The translations under genes and the position numbers were made by a program. A DNA stretch of 64,000 bases from Bacteroidales bacterium. GTDB lineage: Bacteria > Bacteroidota > Bacteroidia > Bacteroidales > P3. Shown piece after piece: positions 16,941 through 25,294 of this stretch (its first letter is position 1; the number at the start of each line of letters is the position of its first letter). The DNA lies in assembly GCA_017960475.1 (NCBI GenBank), contig JAGCZH010000008.1, positions 29,485 through 93,484 of the forward strand. Direction: 5' to 3'. The notes beneath the pieces were generated by a model, which saw only the letters and a list, made by a program, of their open reading frames with translations, ran no database searches and was not told where the DNA came from.

Positions 16941-19031
16941 ATGAATAGACTCAAGACGCTCTTCTTAGCACTATGTATGATGGTGACAGCCACCCTGTCA
17001 GCACAATTGAATCCTGCACATTGGAAATTCAACGTCAAGGAGTTATCAGCCACAGAAGTTGAGCTTCAGTTCCAACTCAAACTCGATGACGGCTGGCATA
17101 TTTATTCACAGAAATCCGATCCTAACGGTCCTATTCCCGCTGAATTCACATTCACCGAAGACAAGAACTACAAACGCATAGGTGGCGTAGCAGAAGCCAA
17201 GCCCCATGAGGAGATGGACGACATCTTCAAGTGTGTGGTGCGCTCGTTCAGCGGCAAGACCACTTTCCGCCAGAAAATTAAACGCAACACCGACAAGGCC
17301 TTCGAAGTCAAAGGCTCCATGTACTACCAACTTTGCAACGACGGCAGCTGTATCGCTCCAGACGACATGCCCTTTACTTTCAAGGTTCCAGAATCCTCTA
17401 TAGCGCCAGCCGCAGAAGATACCGCCAATGTTGAACAGACCGATACGGACACAACCGACCAAGCCGCTGCCATTGACACCATGGCAAAACCTGAAGAGCC
17501 AAAGGCCGAACTAAATGAAGCCCAGGATGTCCCCGAGGACAAAAAACAGCAATCGCTTTTTGGTTTATTCTTCGGCGCCCTTTTGGCAGGCATACTAACC
17601 ATGTTCACACCCTGTGTGTTCCCAATGATTCCAATGACCGTCAACTTCTTCATGCACAGCAGCGACAACAAACGCAAAAACCGTCGCCAGGCATGGGCCT
17701 TTGGACTTTCCATTGTATTCATCTTTGCCGTCATTGGAGCGCTGCTCTCGCTGGTTTTCGGTCCCGACTCACTCAATTTCATAGGCACCCACGGCATACC
17801 CAACCTCATATTCTTTGTGATTTTCTTTATCTTCTCGCTCTCATTCTTCGGCCTCTTCGAAATCAAGATGCCCGAGAAGTGGGTCAACGCCAGTGACGCC
17901 CAGGCCGACAAAGGCGGTCTCATGGCTCCTTTCTTCATAGCCCTGACAACAGTGTTGGTGTCGTTTTCATGCACAGGTCCTATCATTAGTGCCGCATTGG
18001 TCGAGTTCGCCACATCCACCACCAACCGCTGGATAGGATTGGTCTCCATGCTGGGCTTCGGATTAGGCTTTGCACTGCCTTTCACACTGCTTGCCTTCTT
18101 CCCGACGGTGCTTAAGAACATGAAATCGGGCGGATGGCTCAATTCTGTCAAGATTGTCTTCGCCTTCCTGGAGCTGGCATTCGGATTGAAGTTCCTATCC
18201 ATGGCCGACCTATTCTATGGATGGCGCTTGCTCGACCGTGAGGTTTATCTGGCCCTGTGGATCGTCATCTTCACTTTGATGGGCATCTACCTGATGGGAA
18301 AAATCAAGTTCAAAGGCGACGAGGATGTCCATCATATCGGCATCATCCGTCTTTTCCTCATCATCGCCACATTCAGCTTTGTGGTTTATATGGTACCCGG
18401 CATGTTCGGCGCACCCCTTAAAGCCATCTCCGGATTCATTCCGCCCATGAACACGCAAGACTTCAACATTGAGCGTCTTGTTAGCGAAAACAACTATTAT
18501 GTTGTAGAAGGAAGTAGCAGCACCGACGCAACAGAATTCCCCTCAAATGTCAAGTTCAAAGACCAGCTGCACAAATACAGTGTCCCCGGCTATCACGAAT
18601 TCTACGACCTCGATGAGGCCAAAGCCTATGCAAAACAGCAAAACAAACCTATTTTCATCGACTTCACAGGCATCAACTGCGGCAACTGCCGACAGATGGA
18701 ACAAGCCGTATGGACCGACGACGCCGTTAAAAAAATGCTCAACGAGAAATTCGTCCTTTGCGCACTCTACTGCGACGCCAATAGTATAGAGCTCGACGAA
18801 GCCGATTGCATCACTGACGACAATGGCCGCACACTCAACAAACTGGGCAAGAAAAACCTTTACTTCCAACGCAGCCATTACAAAATGAACGCCCAACCCT
18901 ATTATGTCATCATCGATGCCAACGATCCTGAAAACAAACCGTTGACGAAAGACAACTATTCTTATTCGCCTGATGTAGACAAATTCATGGGTTTCCTGAA
19001 CGAAGGTCTCGAAAATTACAGCAAAAAATAA
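16941..19031 (+). CDS. dsbD: Thiol:disulfide interchange protein DsbD
   Basis: Using the ATG at 16941 the protein has 696 residues. It has a signal peptide (MNRLKTLFLALCMMVTATLSAQ), an N-terminal DsbD-alpha-like domain (about 25-145, with LCNDGSCIAP) and a Pro/Glu-rich linker. A CcdA-like transmembrane domain follows (about 205-505, eight or so helices, with GILTMFTPCVFPMIP and SFSCTGPIISA carrying the membrane Cys pair). The C-terminal thioredoxin domain has CxxC as C580-G-N-C583. It passes electrons from cytoplasmic thioredoxin across the inner membrane to periplasmic proteins. A TAATTTTG box at 16884-16891 can be the promoter. Complete by length and Cys content. Confidence 0.94.
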   Translation: MNRLKTLFLALCMMVTATLSAQLNPAHWKFNVKELSATEVELQFQLKLDDGWHIYSQKSDPNGPIPAEFTFTEDKNYKRIGGVAEAKPHEEMDDIFKCVVRSFSGKTTFRQKIKRNTDKAFEVKGSMYYQLCNDGSCIAPDDMPFTFKVPESSIAPAAEDTANVEQTDTDTTDQAAAIDTMAKPEEPKAELNEAQDVPEDKKQQSLFGLFFGALLAGILTMFTPCVFPMIPMTVNFFMHSSDNKRKNRRQAWAFGLSIVFIFAVIGALLSLVFGPDSLNFIGTHGIPNLIFFVIFFIFSLSFFGLFEIKMPEKWVNASDAQADKGGLMAPFFIALTTVLVSFSCTGPIISAALVEFATSTTNRWIGLVSMLGFGLGFALPFTLLAFFPTVLKNMKSGGWLNSVKIVFAFLELAFGLKFLSMADLFYGWRLLDREVYLALWIVIFTLMGIYLMGKIKFKGDEDVHHIGIIRLFLIIATFSFVVYMVPGMFGAPLKAISGFIPPMNTQDFNIERLVSENNYYVVEGSSSTDATEFPSNVKFKDQLHKYSVPGYHEFYDLDEAKAYAKQQNKPIFIDFTGINCGNCRQMEQAVWTDDAVKKMLNEKFVLCALYCDANSIELDEADCITDDNGRTLNKLGKKNLYFQRSHYKMNAQPYYVIIDANDPENKPLTKDNYSYSPDVDKFMGFLNEGLENYSKK

Positions 19032-19095
19032 GATTTTTAGCGGCAAATAACGAGTTTTCATCTCTTTTGACACTATTTTTTGCCAAAAACAAAAT

Positions 19096-19146
19096 AAGCT
19101 CCTGCCACCGAAGAATCAACAGGTTACAATGGCAGGAGCTTTTTTT
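19096..19146 (+). terminator. Terminator of dsbD
   Basis: A 12-bp stem AAGCTCCTGCCA / TGGCAGGAGCTT with a 22-nt loop and a tract of seven T. Confidence 0.88.
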
Positions 19147-19158
19147 ATGCCAAAATAT

Positions 19159-19189
19159 TTTGTCAATTCGCAAAAAGTGTATAATTTTG
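19159..19189 (+). promoter_or_regulatory. Bacteroidota-type promoter for tRNA-fMet
   Basis: TTTG (19159-19162), a 19-nt spacer and TAATTTTG (19182-19189); the tRNA begins 35 nt downstream. Confidence 0.78.
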
Positions 19190-19223
19190 CACTCGCTTTT
19201 TAGGAAATCTAAAATTCATATAG

Positions 19224-19295
<72 letters not shown>

Positions 19296-19298
19296 CCT

Positions 19299-19333
19299 AA
19301 AAACGGACAAGTTATTCATGCTTGTCCGTTTTT
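19299..19333 (+). terminator. Terminator of tRNA-fMet
   Basis: Stem AAAAACGGACAAG / CTTGTCCGTTTTT with a 9-nt loop, ending in five T. Confidence 0.9.
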
Positions 19334-19340
19334 CTATTAC

Positions 19341-19450
19341 GGGGGGGGGAACTCAAAATCCAAAGACCGGAGGTTGGCTCGTCAAGCTCACTCGACAAGC
19401 TCGTGGGGCTCACCATGCCAGCCGCAACACAATTCCATCCCCCTCTACCT
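19341..19450 (+). pseudogene. Scrambled remnants of a second tRNA-fMet gene
   Basis: Two pieces here resemble the intact tRNA-fMet 45 bp upstream. Piece A (about 19351-19374) reads CTCAAAATCC then AAAGACCGGAGGTT, matching the anticodon-loop-to-T-arm part with four changes. Piece B (about 19396-19450) starts AGCTCGTGGGGCTCA (tRNA: AGCTCGTTGGGCTCA), degenerates, and ends AATTCCATCCCCCTCTACCT (tRNA: AATTCCTTCCCCCGCTACCT). Neither can fold into a tRNA. A strong hairpin follows, as after the intact gene. This looks like a decayed duplicate or an integration scar. Confidence 0.7.
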
Positions 19451-19452
19451 AA

Positions 19453-19494
19453 AATCTGACAGGCAGGTTGCTAGCGCAACCTGCCTGTCAGATT
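19453..19494. terminator. Perfect 19-bp hairpin after the tRNA remnants
   Basis: AATCTGACAGGCAGGTTGC pairs with GCAACCTGCCTGTCAGATT around a 4-nt TAGC loop. No T-run follows on the plus strand. It lies just past the stop of the DUF2442 gene (minus strand) and may terminate it, or may be a relic of the duplicated tRNA unit. Confidence 0.55.
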
Positions 19495-19505
19495 GACACA
19501 ATTCT

Positions 19506-19766
19506 TCAATCGCAGTACTCCAAATCGCCCGAATAAAGAGCTTCCACTGGGAAACTTAAATCAGCATGCTTGCCCCAGATAAGGTTACCACAGCGGATAT
19601 AAAACTGCTTGAACAGTGACGGTTTGCTGTATTTGTTATATTGTGGGTGTGGATGACGGGCGATGAACTCTCCAAAGTCAATCACCCTGTCTGTTTTGTC
19701 ACTGAAAAATATCCTTAGCGACAATCCGTCGACGTAATCAGCTCGTGTAACTGTAATGTTTTCCAT
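19506..19766 (-). CDS. DUF2442 family protein
   Basis: An 86-residue protein whose layout (ITVTRADYVDGLSLRIFFSD, IDFGEFI, LIWGKHADLSFPVEALY) fits DUF2442, a small domain commonly encoded beside DUF4160. It starts 2 bp after the DUF4160 gene, so the two are co-translated or at least co-transcribed. The pair is widespread on mobile DNA and has the architecture of a toxin-antitoxin module, but no activity is established that I know of. It sits beside the tRNA-fMet scar. Confidence 0.8.
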   Translation of the reverse strand: MENITVTRADYVDGLSLRIFFSDKTDRVIDFGEFIARHPHPQYNKYSKPSLFKQFYIRCGNLIWGKHADLSFPVEALYSGDLEYCD

Positions 19767-19768
19767 GG

Positions 19769-20065
19769 TTATAGTTTTTTCTTAATGTCGGTGCAACGGA
19801 CTCTTTTCTTATATACAAAGAAATTGACCCACTTGTCAACAATGTTTTCCCAATATTTTTCGATGAAAGCCCTAGCCACCTTATCGTCTTTCGACGAAAG
19901 GGGATTGCCCTTGTCGCGCTGGCGTATTTCCATCAACTCGCCATTACATACATAAATGTCATATATGGACATTCTGTTTTGATGTTCCACGTGTACATGT
20001 ATTGGCTCGTGCTCGTTGGAGTAAAACGAGAAAATAAAACCAAAATAGGTAAAGATATCAGGCAT
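19769..20065 (-). CDS. DUF4160 family protein
   Basis: A 98-residue protein with the DUF4160 hallmark of an acidic His-rich core: FYSNEHEPIHVHVEH near residues 15-29, in a short beta/alpha fold. It ends in a basic tail (VYKKRVRCTDIKKKL). It is the upstream partner of the DUF2442 gene (2-bp gap), in the usual order for these pairs. Possible toxin-antitoxin-like function is inferred from size, pairing and context only. Confidence 0.8.
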   Translation of the reverse strand: MPDIFTYFGFIFSFYSNEHEPIHVHVEHQNRMSIYDIYVCNGELMEIRQRDKGNPLSSKDDKVARAFIEKYWENIVDKWVNFFVYKKRVRCTDIKKKL

Positions 20066-20326
20066 AACATTATTCTTTATTAATAGAACGCAAAAATGAT
20101 AAAAATATTGTAGTGGGAATTGCGTTTGTGTGTGTTTATTGATTTACTTTTTTTTATTCAAATTCAGCGGTGATATTGGGTTTGTTGTAAATGGAATGAG
20201 ATTCCGAAGGTTCCATATTTTCTCCAAATCTTCAAGGAATTGGTGCGAAAAGATAACGGTTAAGCCGACCCCAAAGGGAACAGGCAACTCCAATGAGGTG
20301 CCTGTCGTGATGTTCATTTACCAATC

Positions 20327-20920
20327 TCATATCCGAATGGAGTATTCTTTGAAGACATACTCCTTGTCGCTTTCATACTTCGCTTCGTCTTCATTGATAC
20401 ATATAGATTTGGTATAGTACAACACGCCATTCTTGACTCGGATTTTTGATACACCATCTTCATCGGCAACTATATTCGAAGCCACCATCTTGATCTTGTC
20501 GGTATATACATTGACACAATAAAGACTGTTCCCTCCTCGATAGAATGTTTCGGTGAAATATAGCTTTCCTTTCTCATAATGGTAGAAATCTATAAAGCCA
20601 CTGCCGTCGACGTTTGTCGTCTCAAAGCATCGGAGGGTGTCTTTCTTTTTTGTCTGGACATTGAAGACTATCAGGAAAGTGGAATCGAAAAAATCTTCAT
20701 CGACATCTTTGTAACTTTCCTTGACATTATTGGCCATATAAAGTTTCTGGCTTTTGGCATCTTTGTACTCTCCCAGAATCACATATGGTTTGGTATGATC
20801 ACCGCATATGGCTGTGACTTTGGACAATAAACATTCACTATTGTCGTCTTTTGTTGTGGTGACAGACATGACCATAGCTGCTAAAAGCAGAAATGCCGCG
20901 ATTTTGATAGTGCTTTTCAT
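20327..20920 (-). CDS. Exported protein of unknown function
   Basis: I start at the ATG at 20920, giving 197 residues beginning MKSTIKIAAFLLLAAMVMSV, a signal peptide; the frame stays open 13 codons upstream without better support. The mature part reads as successive short beta strands with aromatic ends (PYVILGEYKDAKSQKLYMANN, TLRCFETTNVDGSG, GKLYFTETFYRGG, GVLYYTKSI), which suggests a partial beta-propeller. No catalytic motif is visible. It stands alone on its strand; a stem at about 20280-20307 (ACAGGCA ... TGCCTGT) may end its transcript. Confidence 0.65.
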   Translation of the reverse strand: MKSTIKIAAFLLLAAMVMSVTTTKDDNSECLLSKVTAICGDHTKPYVILGEYKDAKSQKLYMANNVKESYKDVDEDFFDSTFLIVFNVQTKKKDTLRCFETTNVDGSGFIDFYHYEKGKLYFTETFYRGGNSLYCVNVYTDKIKMVASNIVADEDGVSKIRVKNGVLYYTKSICINEDEAKYESDKEYVFKEYSIRI

Positions 20921-21052
20921 TGTGATTGTTTTTTGGTTTTTGTAATAATTATTGTGCAAAAATACACATTATTTCTCAAACCAGAATGTCTAACCTCATA
21001 ATAATATATAAAAAAATTAGTTATACCCTGAGAACGCAATAACAACAATACC

Positions 21053-21928
21053 GTGAGCCACATCAACTACCATACCCATTCGCACTATTGTGACGGCAAA
21101 GGCGAGTTACGAGAATATGTGGAATATGCCATAGCTCATGACTTTAAGTCTTTGGGCTTTTCCGGTCACGCTCCTGTGCCTTTCCCCAACAATTTCTCGA
21201 TAAAAGACGACCAATACCTTGACTATTGCAACGAGATCCGTGCTCTGAAAGAGGAATACAAAGACAGATTGGACATCCACCTAGGGCTGGAAATAGACTA
21301 CATCCCAGGACTCCTGGAAGACTTCACTCCTCTAATATCTCAAGGCGGTCTGGAATACACCATAGGGAGCGTCCACCTGATACCCAATCCCGACAACGTC
21401 GAGACTCTCAGAAATCTGAACAGCACCGCCGTTGGCGATGAACGCAAAAAAATACCATATAATCTGTGGTTTATCGACGGTCCCCGCCAAGAGAGCTACG
21501 ACAACGGACTGAGGCATATTTTCCACGACGACATCAAAGCCGGCGTTCGAGCATTCTTTTATCAGAACAACGCCATGATTGAGCGCAACCGACCCACTAT
21601 TGTCGGCCACTTCGACAAAATAGTCATGCACAACCACGACCGCTATTTCACCTACGAGGAACCCTGGTTCCTGGATTTAGTGCACGAAACCGTACAACTT
21701 ATTCACGAATCAGGTTGTATTGCGGAAATAAACACACGTGGTCTCTACAAAGGCCGCCACAACGATTACTATCCCGCAAAAAAAACGATTCAGTACATGA
21801 AGGAGCTGAACATCCCTGTTTTGGTCGGTACTGACGCCCATGAGCCCTCAAACCTTGACCAATTTGAAGGTGCATATGAATTTTTGAAAGAAATTGGCTA
21901 CCGCAACGTCGTAACAAACCTTTTTTGA
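21053..21928 (+). CDS. PHP-family histidinol-phosphatase-like phosphoesterase
   Basis: A 291-residue PHP-domain protein. Metal-binding motifs are HTHSHYCDGKG near the N-terminus, GFSGHAPVPF, GLEIDYIPG, GSVHLIP, GHFDKI and the final GTDAHEP, the set seen in HisK-type histidinol phosphatases. That enzyme removes phosphate from L-histidinol phosphate in histidine synthesis. No other his gene is in the window, so a different phosphoester substrate is possible. The start is GTG at 21053; the first metal motif begins at residue 7, so no later start can be used. Confidence 0.85.
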   Translation: MSHINYHTHSHYCDGKGELREYVEYAIAHDFKSLGFSGHAPVPFPNNFSIKDDQYLDYCNEIRALKEEYKDRLDIHLGLEIDYIPGLLEDFTPLISQGGLEYTIGSVHLIPNPDNVETLRNLNSTAVGDERKKIPYNLWFIDGPRQESYDNGLRHIFHDDIKAGVRAFFYQNNAMIERNRPTIVGHFDKIVMHNHDRYFTYEEPWFLDLVHETVQLIHESGCIAEINTRGLYKGRHNDYYPAKKTIQYMKELNIPVLVGTDAHEPSNLDQFEGAYEFLKEIGYRNVVTNLF

Positions 21929-21938
21929 ACAAACAGAT

Positions 21939-22060
21939 AGCCCTGTAGGCACGACACTTCGATTATCAGATCTGTGTCGCCCCTACAGGGCTCGGTGGTT
22001 ATGTCCTTTTGATACCGTGGGCTCACGTCCACGGCTGTGTTATATCGCCCTTTCAGGGCT
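21939..22060. repeat. 122-bp interspersed palindromic element, copy 1
   Basis: The element begins AGCCCTGTAGG and ends CGCCCTTTCAGGGCT, so its ends are inverted repeats. Inside are a second AGCCCTGTAGG/CCTACAGGGCT pair and the palindrome-like CCGTGGGC-TCAC-GTCCACGG. Copy 2 at 32440-32561 aligns with no gap over 122 positions; I count about 95 identical. It fills the gap after the PHP gene and codes for nothing I can see. Confidence 0.75.
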
Positions 22061-22093
22061 CTGAGGACTCGTTCTTGACAATTCTTTCTCTTA

Positions 22094-22528
22094 TCAGAAG
22101 TTGCCTATAACGCTGACCTTGAATTCCAATGTACCTATATTCTGCAATGATTGAGTGGTGTTGAAATCCGAATCTTTGAACTTGAATGTTATCAGACCTG
22201 TCTGAACATCGAATTCAAATCGTTCCTGATAGTTTTTGCCAGTAGGATCAGTGAAATAGAAGGTGTAGGGCAGCAAATTGTCACGCCCGTCTTGATCTAT
22301 CATATAGACAAGAACAACACCATTGTCGATTACTTCGGGTGTGATGTCTATGTTCTCCCATGTTGAATAGGCATAATCAACATAAAGATTTCCTGATCCA
22401 TCAACTGCGGTGGCCAACTGCCATTTGTTGGGCTGAACGGTGTAATAAGAGGTTATAACTCTTGCCTTTTCACTGCAACCAGCAAGCAACATAACCAAAG
22501 CGATGAGGGGTAATAGAAACTTTTTCAT
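22094..22528 (-). CDS. Lipoprotein of unknown function
   Basis: A 144-residue lipoprotein: signal MKKFLLPLIALVMLLAGC with lipobox LAGC. The mature part is beta-rich and acidic (VDYAYSTWENIDITPEVIDNG, YTFYFTDPTGKNYQERFEFD, NIGTLEFKVSVIGNF) and looks like a single immunoglobulin-like or small beta-sandwich domain. No family recognised. TACCTTTG at 22582-22575 (minus) is a plausible -7 box 47 nt upstream of the ATG. It follows, on the same strand but 238 bp away, the mutS2 gene. Confidence 0.75.
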   Translation of the reverse strand: MKKFLLPLIALVMLLAGCSEKARVITSYYTVQPNKWQLATAVDGSGNLYVDYAYSTWENIDITPEVIDNGVVLVYMIDQDGRDNLLPYTFYFTDPTGKNYQERFEFDVQTGLITFKFKDSDFNTTQSLQNIGTLEFKVSVIGNF

Positions 22529-22540
22529 TATATTACGTTT

Positions 22541-22660
22541 TTAATGTTTATTTTTTTGACTTGATTTATTTCTGCAAAGGTAACTATTTTTTTTGACATG
22601 GGGAGCGTTTCTCTTTTTTTTGTCTTCTCGGCGCAATACACATCGCCTCCATCCACACAT
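22541..22660 (-). CDS. Possible 39-residue basic small protein
   Basis: On the minus strand an ATG at 22660 preceded by GAGGAG opens a 39-codon frame that ends in TAA at 22541, only 13 bp before the lipoprotein start. The product would be very basic, with a K-K-K-R run and three Cys. A TACTTTTG promoter-like box lies at 22693-22686. Composition is biased by A-runs, so this may be chance; I list it because ribosome site, promoter and spacing all agree. Confidence 0.25.
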   Translation of the reverse strand: MCGWRRCVLRREDKKKRNAPHVKKNSYLCRNKSSQKNKH

Positions 22661-22766
22661 TTTTTCACTCCTCTTTTTCACGATGCAAAAGTACAACGAC
22701 TTTTCAAAGTAAAACCCTACCTATAGACATATTTTTCCTCTTTTCTCTGGATTTTTCCGGAAATGG

Positions 22767-25253
22767 TCATCGGAGATGCACTACTGTTATGCCATCGCCA
22801 CCAATTTCCACAGGGGCGGAATGGAAAGATTTCACCTCTTGTGTCGACTGCAGGTATTGCCTGATCACTGTTTTAAGTATTCCGTAACCTTTGCCATGCA
22901 ATATCTGAAGTTCTTTCTCGCCAAGCAATGTTGCGTCGTCCAAAAAACTCTGCAATGCCGACAAAGCCTCTTCAGCTCTCTGTCCCCTCAAGTCGAGTGT
23001 GGTATTGAAATATTTCCTTTTCTCGTTGATGTCGTCATAGATGGACTGGAAGCGTGAGTTTTGGCGTTTGGTTTTATCGACGGGAATGTTTTTCTTGGCG
23101 GTCTTGGCAATACGGTCTAATGCTATTGTCATGCGCAAGCTGTTGCTCTCCACCACAGCTTTCTTGCCTTTAAGCTCGACAAGTTGTCCGTAGGTGTCGC
23201 CATCATCTATACGTACAATATCGCCGATGGCCAGAGGACCCGTGGCTACAGCCTCATCCTCCTTGTCGACATTGGAGCTCTCCACCTCTTCGGCGACCAG
23301 GGCTTTGCGATTTTGTTTCCGTTGCTGCTCACGCTGACGAGTGTGCTCCGCCTGTTGCTGCTCAATGTGCTCAGCGTCGAGTCTCATCTGCTCTCTGGCC
23401 TGTTGAGTGCGTTCCTTTTCAGCGTTGGCCTCCTTGATGTCGGCAATGGTGCGCTCCACGGTGCGGTTGGCGTCGGCGATAATCTGACGAGCCTGCTGCC
23501 GCGCATCGCTGAGGATATCATATTTTTTGCTCTCCAGCTTTTCCGTCAGACGTTGATATTTCGTCACCACCTCGTTGAGGAATTCGTCGGAGGCCTCCAA
23601 CTCACGGCGCTGACGGGATATCTCCTGCTTGTCGAGTTCTATCTGCTGGAGCTGGTGCTCAAAATTGAGCATCTCTTTGCCGACCTTTCCCTCGGCAGCT
23701 TCAAGGATGTCAAGAGGAAAGCCTATCTTTGTGGCAATCTCGAAAGCGAAAGAGCTGCCTGGATGGCCTATAGCCAGACGGAATAGTGGAAGCATCCGCT
23801 CTGTGTCGTATAGCATGGCGCCGTTCTGCATACCCTCATAGCGGTCGGCAAGCAGTTTCAGGTCGGCGAAATGAGTGGTGACGACGCCGAAAGAGCCGCG
23901 ACGATACAGCTCCTCGAGTAAAGCCTCGGCTATGGCGCAACCGGAGCGTGGTTCCGTGCCGCCTCCGAGTTCGTCGAGAAGAAAGAGTGTTCCTTCATCG
24001 GCAACGGAAAGCAACGCTTTCATGTTCTGAAGGTGCGAGGAATAGGTACTGAGGTCGTTCTCTAGCGACTGCTGGTCTCCGATGTCGATACAGACACGGT
24101 TGAATATGCCGAATTCCGATGTCTCACGACAAGGGACAAGCAATCCGCACTGAAGCATATACTGTATCAAGCCCACGGCTTTTAGACATACCGACTTGCC
24201 TCCCGCATTAGGTCCAGAGATTATCAGAATACGCGCTGGTGTCTTTGCGCCTTCGCTCCCCTCTCCCACCCCGTCGAGATTCAAGTCAAAGGGAACAACA
24301 TCCCTGCCCTGCGCTCTGTGGCTGAGGAAAAGCAGGGGGTGCCGCGCGTCGAGCCATCCTATCATGGGTCGGTCGTTGACTATAGGTTTCACTCCGCCGA
24401 TATTTATCGCGAAACGGGCTTTCGCACGAACAAAGTCTATACGAGCCAGAAACCAGTAGGCATCCAACAGCATATCTATACGAGGACGCAGAAAATCGGT
24501 AAACGATGCCAATATACGCTGTATCTCGTGTCTTTCGGCAAACTCAAGCTCACGCAGGTCGTTGTTGAGTTCCACAACCTCGGCGGGTTCGAGGAAGGCG
24601 GTTTGTCGTGTGGCCGACTCATCCTGGATAATACCTTTCATCTTGCGACGATGAGTGTCAAGCATGGGTATCACCAGACGGCCATTGCGGATAGTGACCT
24701 CGGCATTGTCAGGAGCCCAGCCCTCACGCTTGGCTTTCGTCAGCGATCGGCCTATCTGAGCGTCGACCTCGCCACGTTTACGCATCATTGCCCGACGTAT
24801 CTCGAGCAACTCGGGTGATGCATTGTCGAATATCTCGCCTTTGTCATCGATGATTTTGTCGAGACGCTTCAACAGTTCCGGGTCGAGGTCTACACGCTGA
24901 GAAAGAGCAAACAGAGAGGGGTATTTCTCGCCTGCGTCGCCCTGCAGGAAACGAAGACATTGCGACAAGGTACGCAACGAGGCTCTAAAGTCGACCATTG
25001 CGGTGAGATCTATTACGGTGCCCACCACACGAAGGCGTGTCAGCTCCTCGCTGAGGTCGTAAAAGTCCTGCGACGGGAAATTGTTCTCCATCAACAGGAT
25101 TTGTCTGAACTCGTCGGTTTGCCGCAGTTGCTCCTCGACAGTCGCCTTGTCGCTGCTGAACGACATCTCTTCAACCATGCGTTCCGCAAGGCGGTTGGTG
25201 GTCTCAGCAGCCACAAGCTCTTGTATTTTGTCAAAAGATAGTTTTTGTTCCAT
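22767..25253 (-). CDS. mutS2: Endonuclease MutS2
   Basis: An 828-residue MutS2. The N-terminal MutS-like core and clamp helices precede the ATPase with Walker A GPNAGGKS, then LLDELGGGTEP (Walker B) and VVTTHFADLK. A long Lys/Glu/Gln coiled coil (about 510-660), a KOW-like segment (IGDIVRIDDGDTYGQLVEL) and a C-terminal Smr nuclease domain (LDLRGQRAEEAL, LHGKGYGILKTVIRQYL) follow. Family members suppress homologous recombination and, in other bacteria, rescue collided ribosomes. Last gene of a minus-strand series ribF, LRR protein, nitrilase-like, mutS2, with gaps of 13-41 bp. Confidence 0.95.
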   Translation of the reverse strand: MEQKLSFDKIQELVAAETTNRLAERMVEEMSFSSDKATVEEQLRQTDEFRQILLMENNFPSQDFYDLSEELTRLRVVGTVIDLTAMVDFRASLRTLSQCLRFLQGDAGEKYPSLFALSQRVDLDPELLKRLDKIIDDKGEIFDNASPELLEIRRAMMRKRGEVDAQIGRSLTKAKREGWAPDNAEVTIRNGRLVIPMLDTHRRKMKGIIQDESATRQTAFLEPAEVVELNNDLRELEFAERHEIQRILASFTDFLRPRIDMLLDAYWFLARIDFVRAKARFAINIGGVKPIVNDRPMIGWLDARHPLLFLSHRAQGRDVVPFDLNLDGVGEGSEGAKTPARILIISGPNAGGKSVCLKAVGLIQYMLQCGLLVPCRETSEFGIFNRVCIDIGDQQSLENDLSTYSSHLQNMKALLSVADEGTLFLLDELGGGTEPRSGCAIAEALLEELYRRGSFGVVTTHFADLKLLADRYEGMQNGAMLYDTERMLPLFRLAIGHPGSSFAFEIATKIGFPLDILEAAEGKVGKEMLNFEHQLQQIELDKQEISRQRRELEASDEFLNEVVTKYQRLTEKLESKKYDILSDARQQARQIIADANRTVERTIADIKEANAEKERTQQAREQMRLDAEHIEQQQAEHTRQREQQRKQNRKALVAEEVESSNVDKEDEAVATGPLAIGDIVRIDDGDTYGQLVELKGKKAVVESNSLRMTIALDRIAKTAKKNIPVDKTKRQNSRFQSIYDDINEKRKYFNTTLDLRGQRAEEALSALQSFLDDATLLGEKELQILHGKGYGILKTVIRQYLQSTQEVKSFHSAPVEIGGDGITVVHLR

Positions 25254-25294
25254 CTATCTATAATGTGTCAGGGGGAAAAACAATTAAAATGGCA

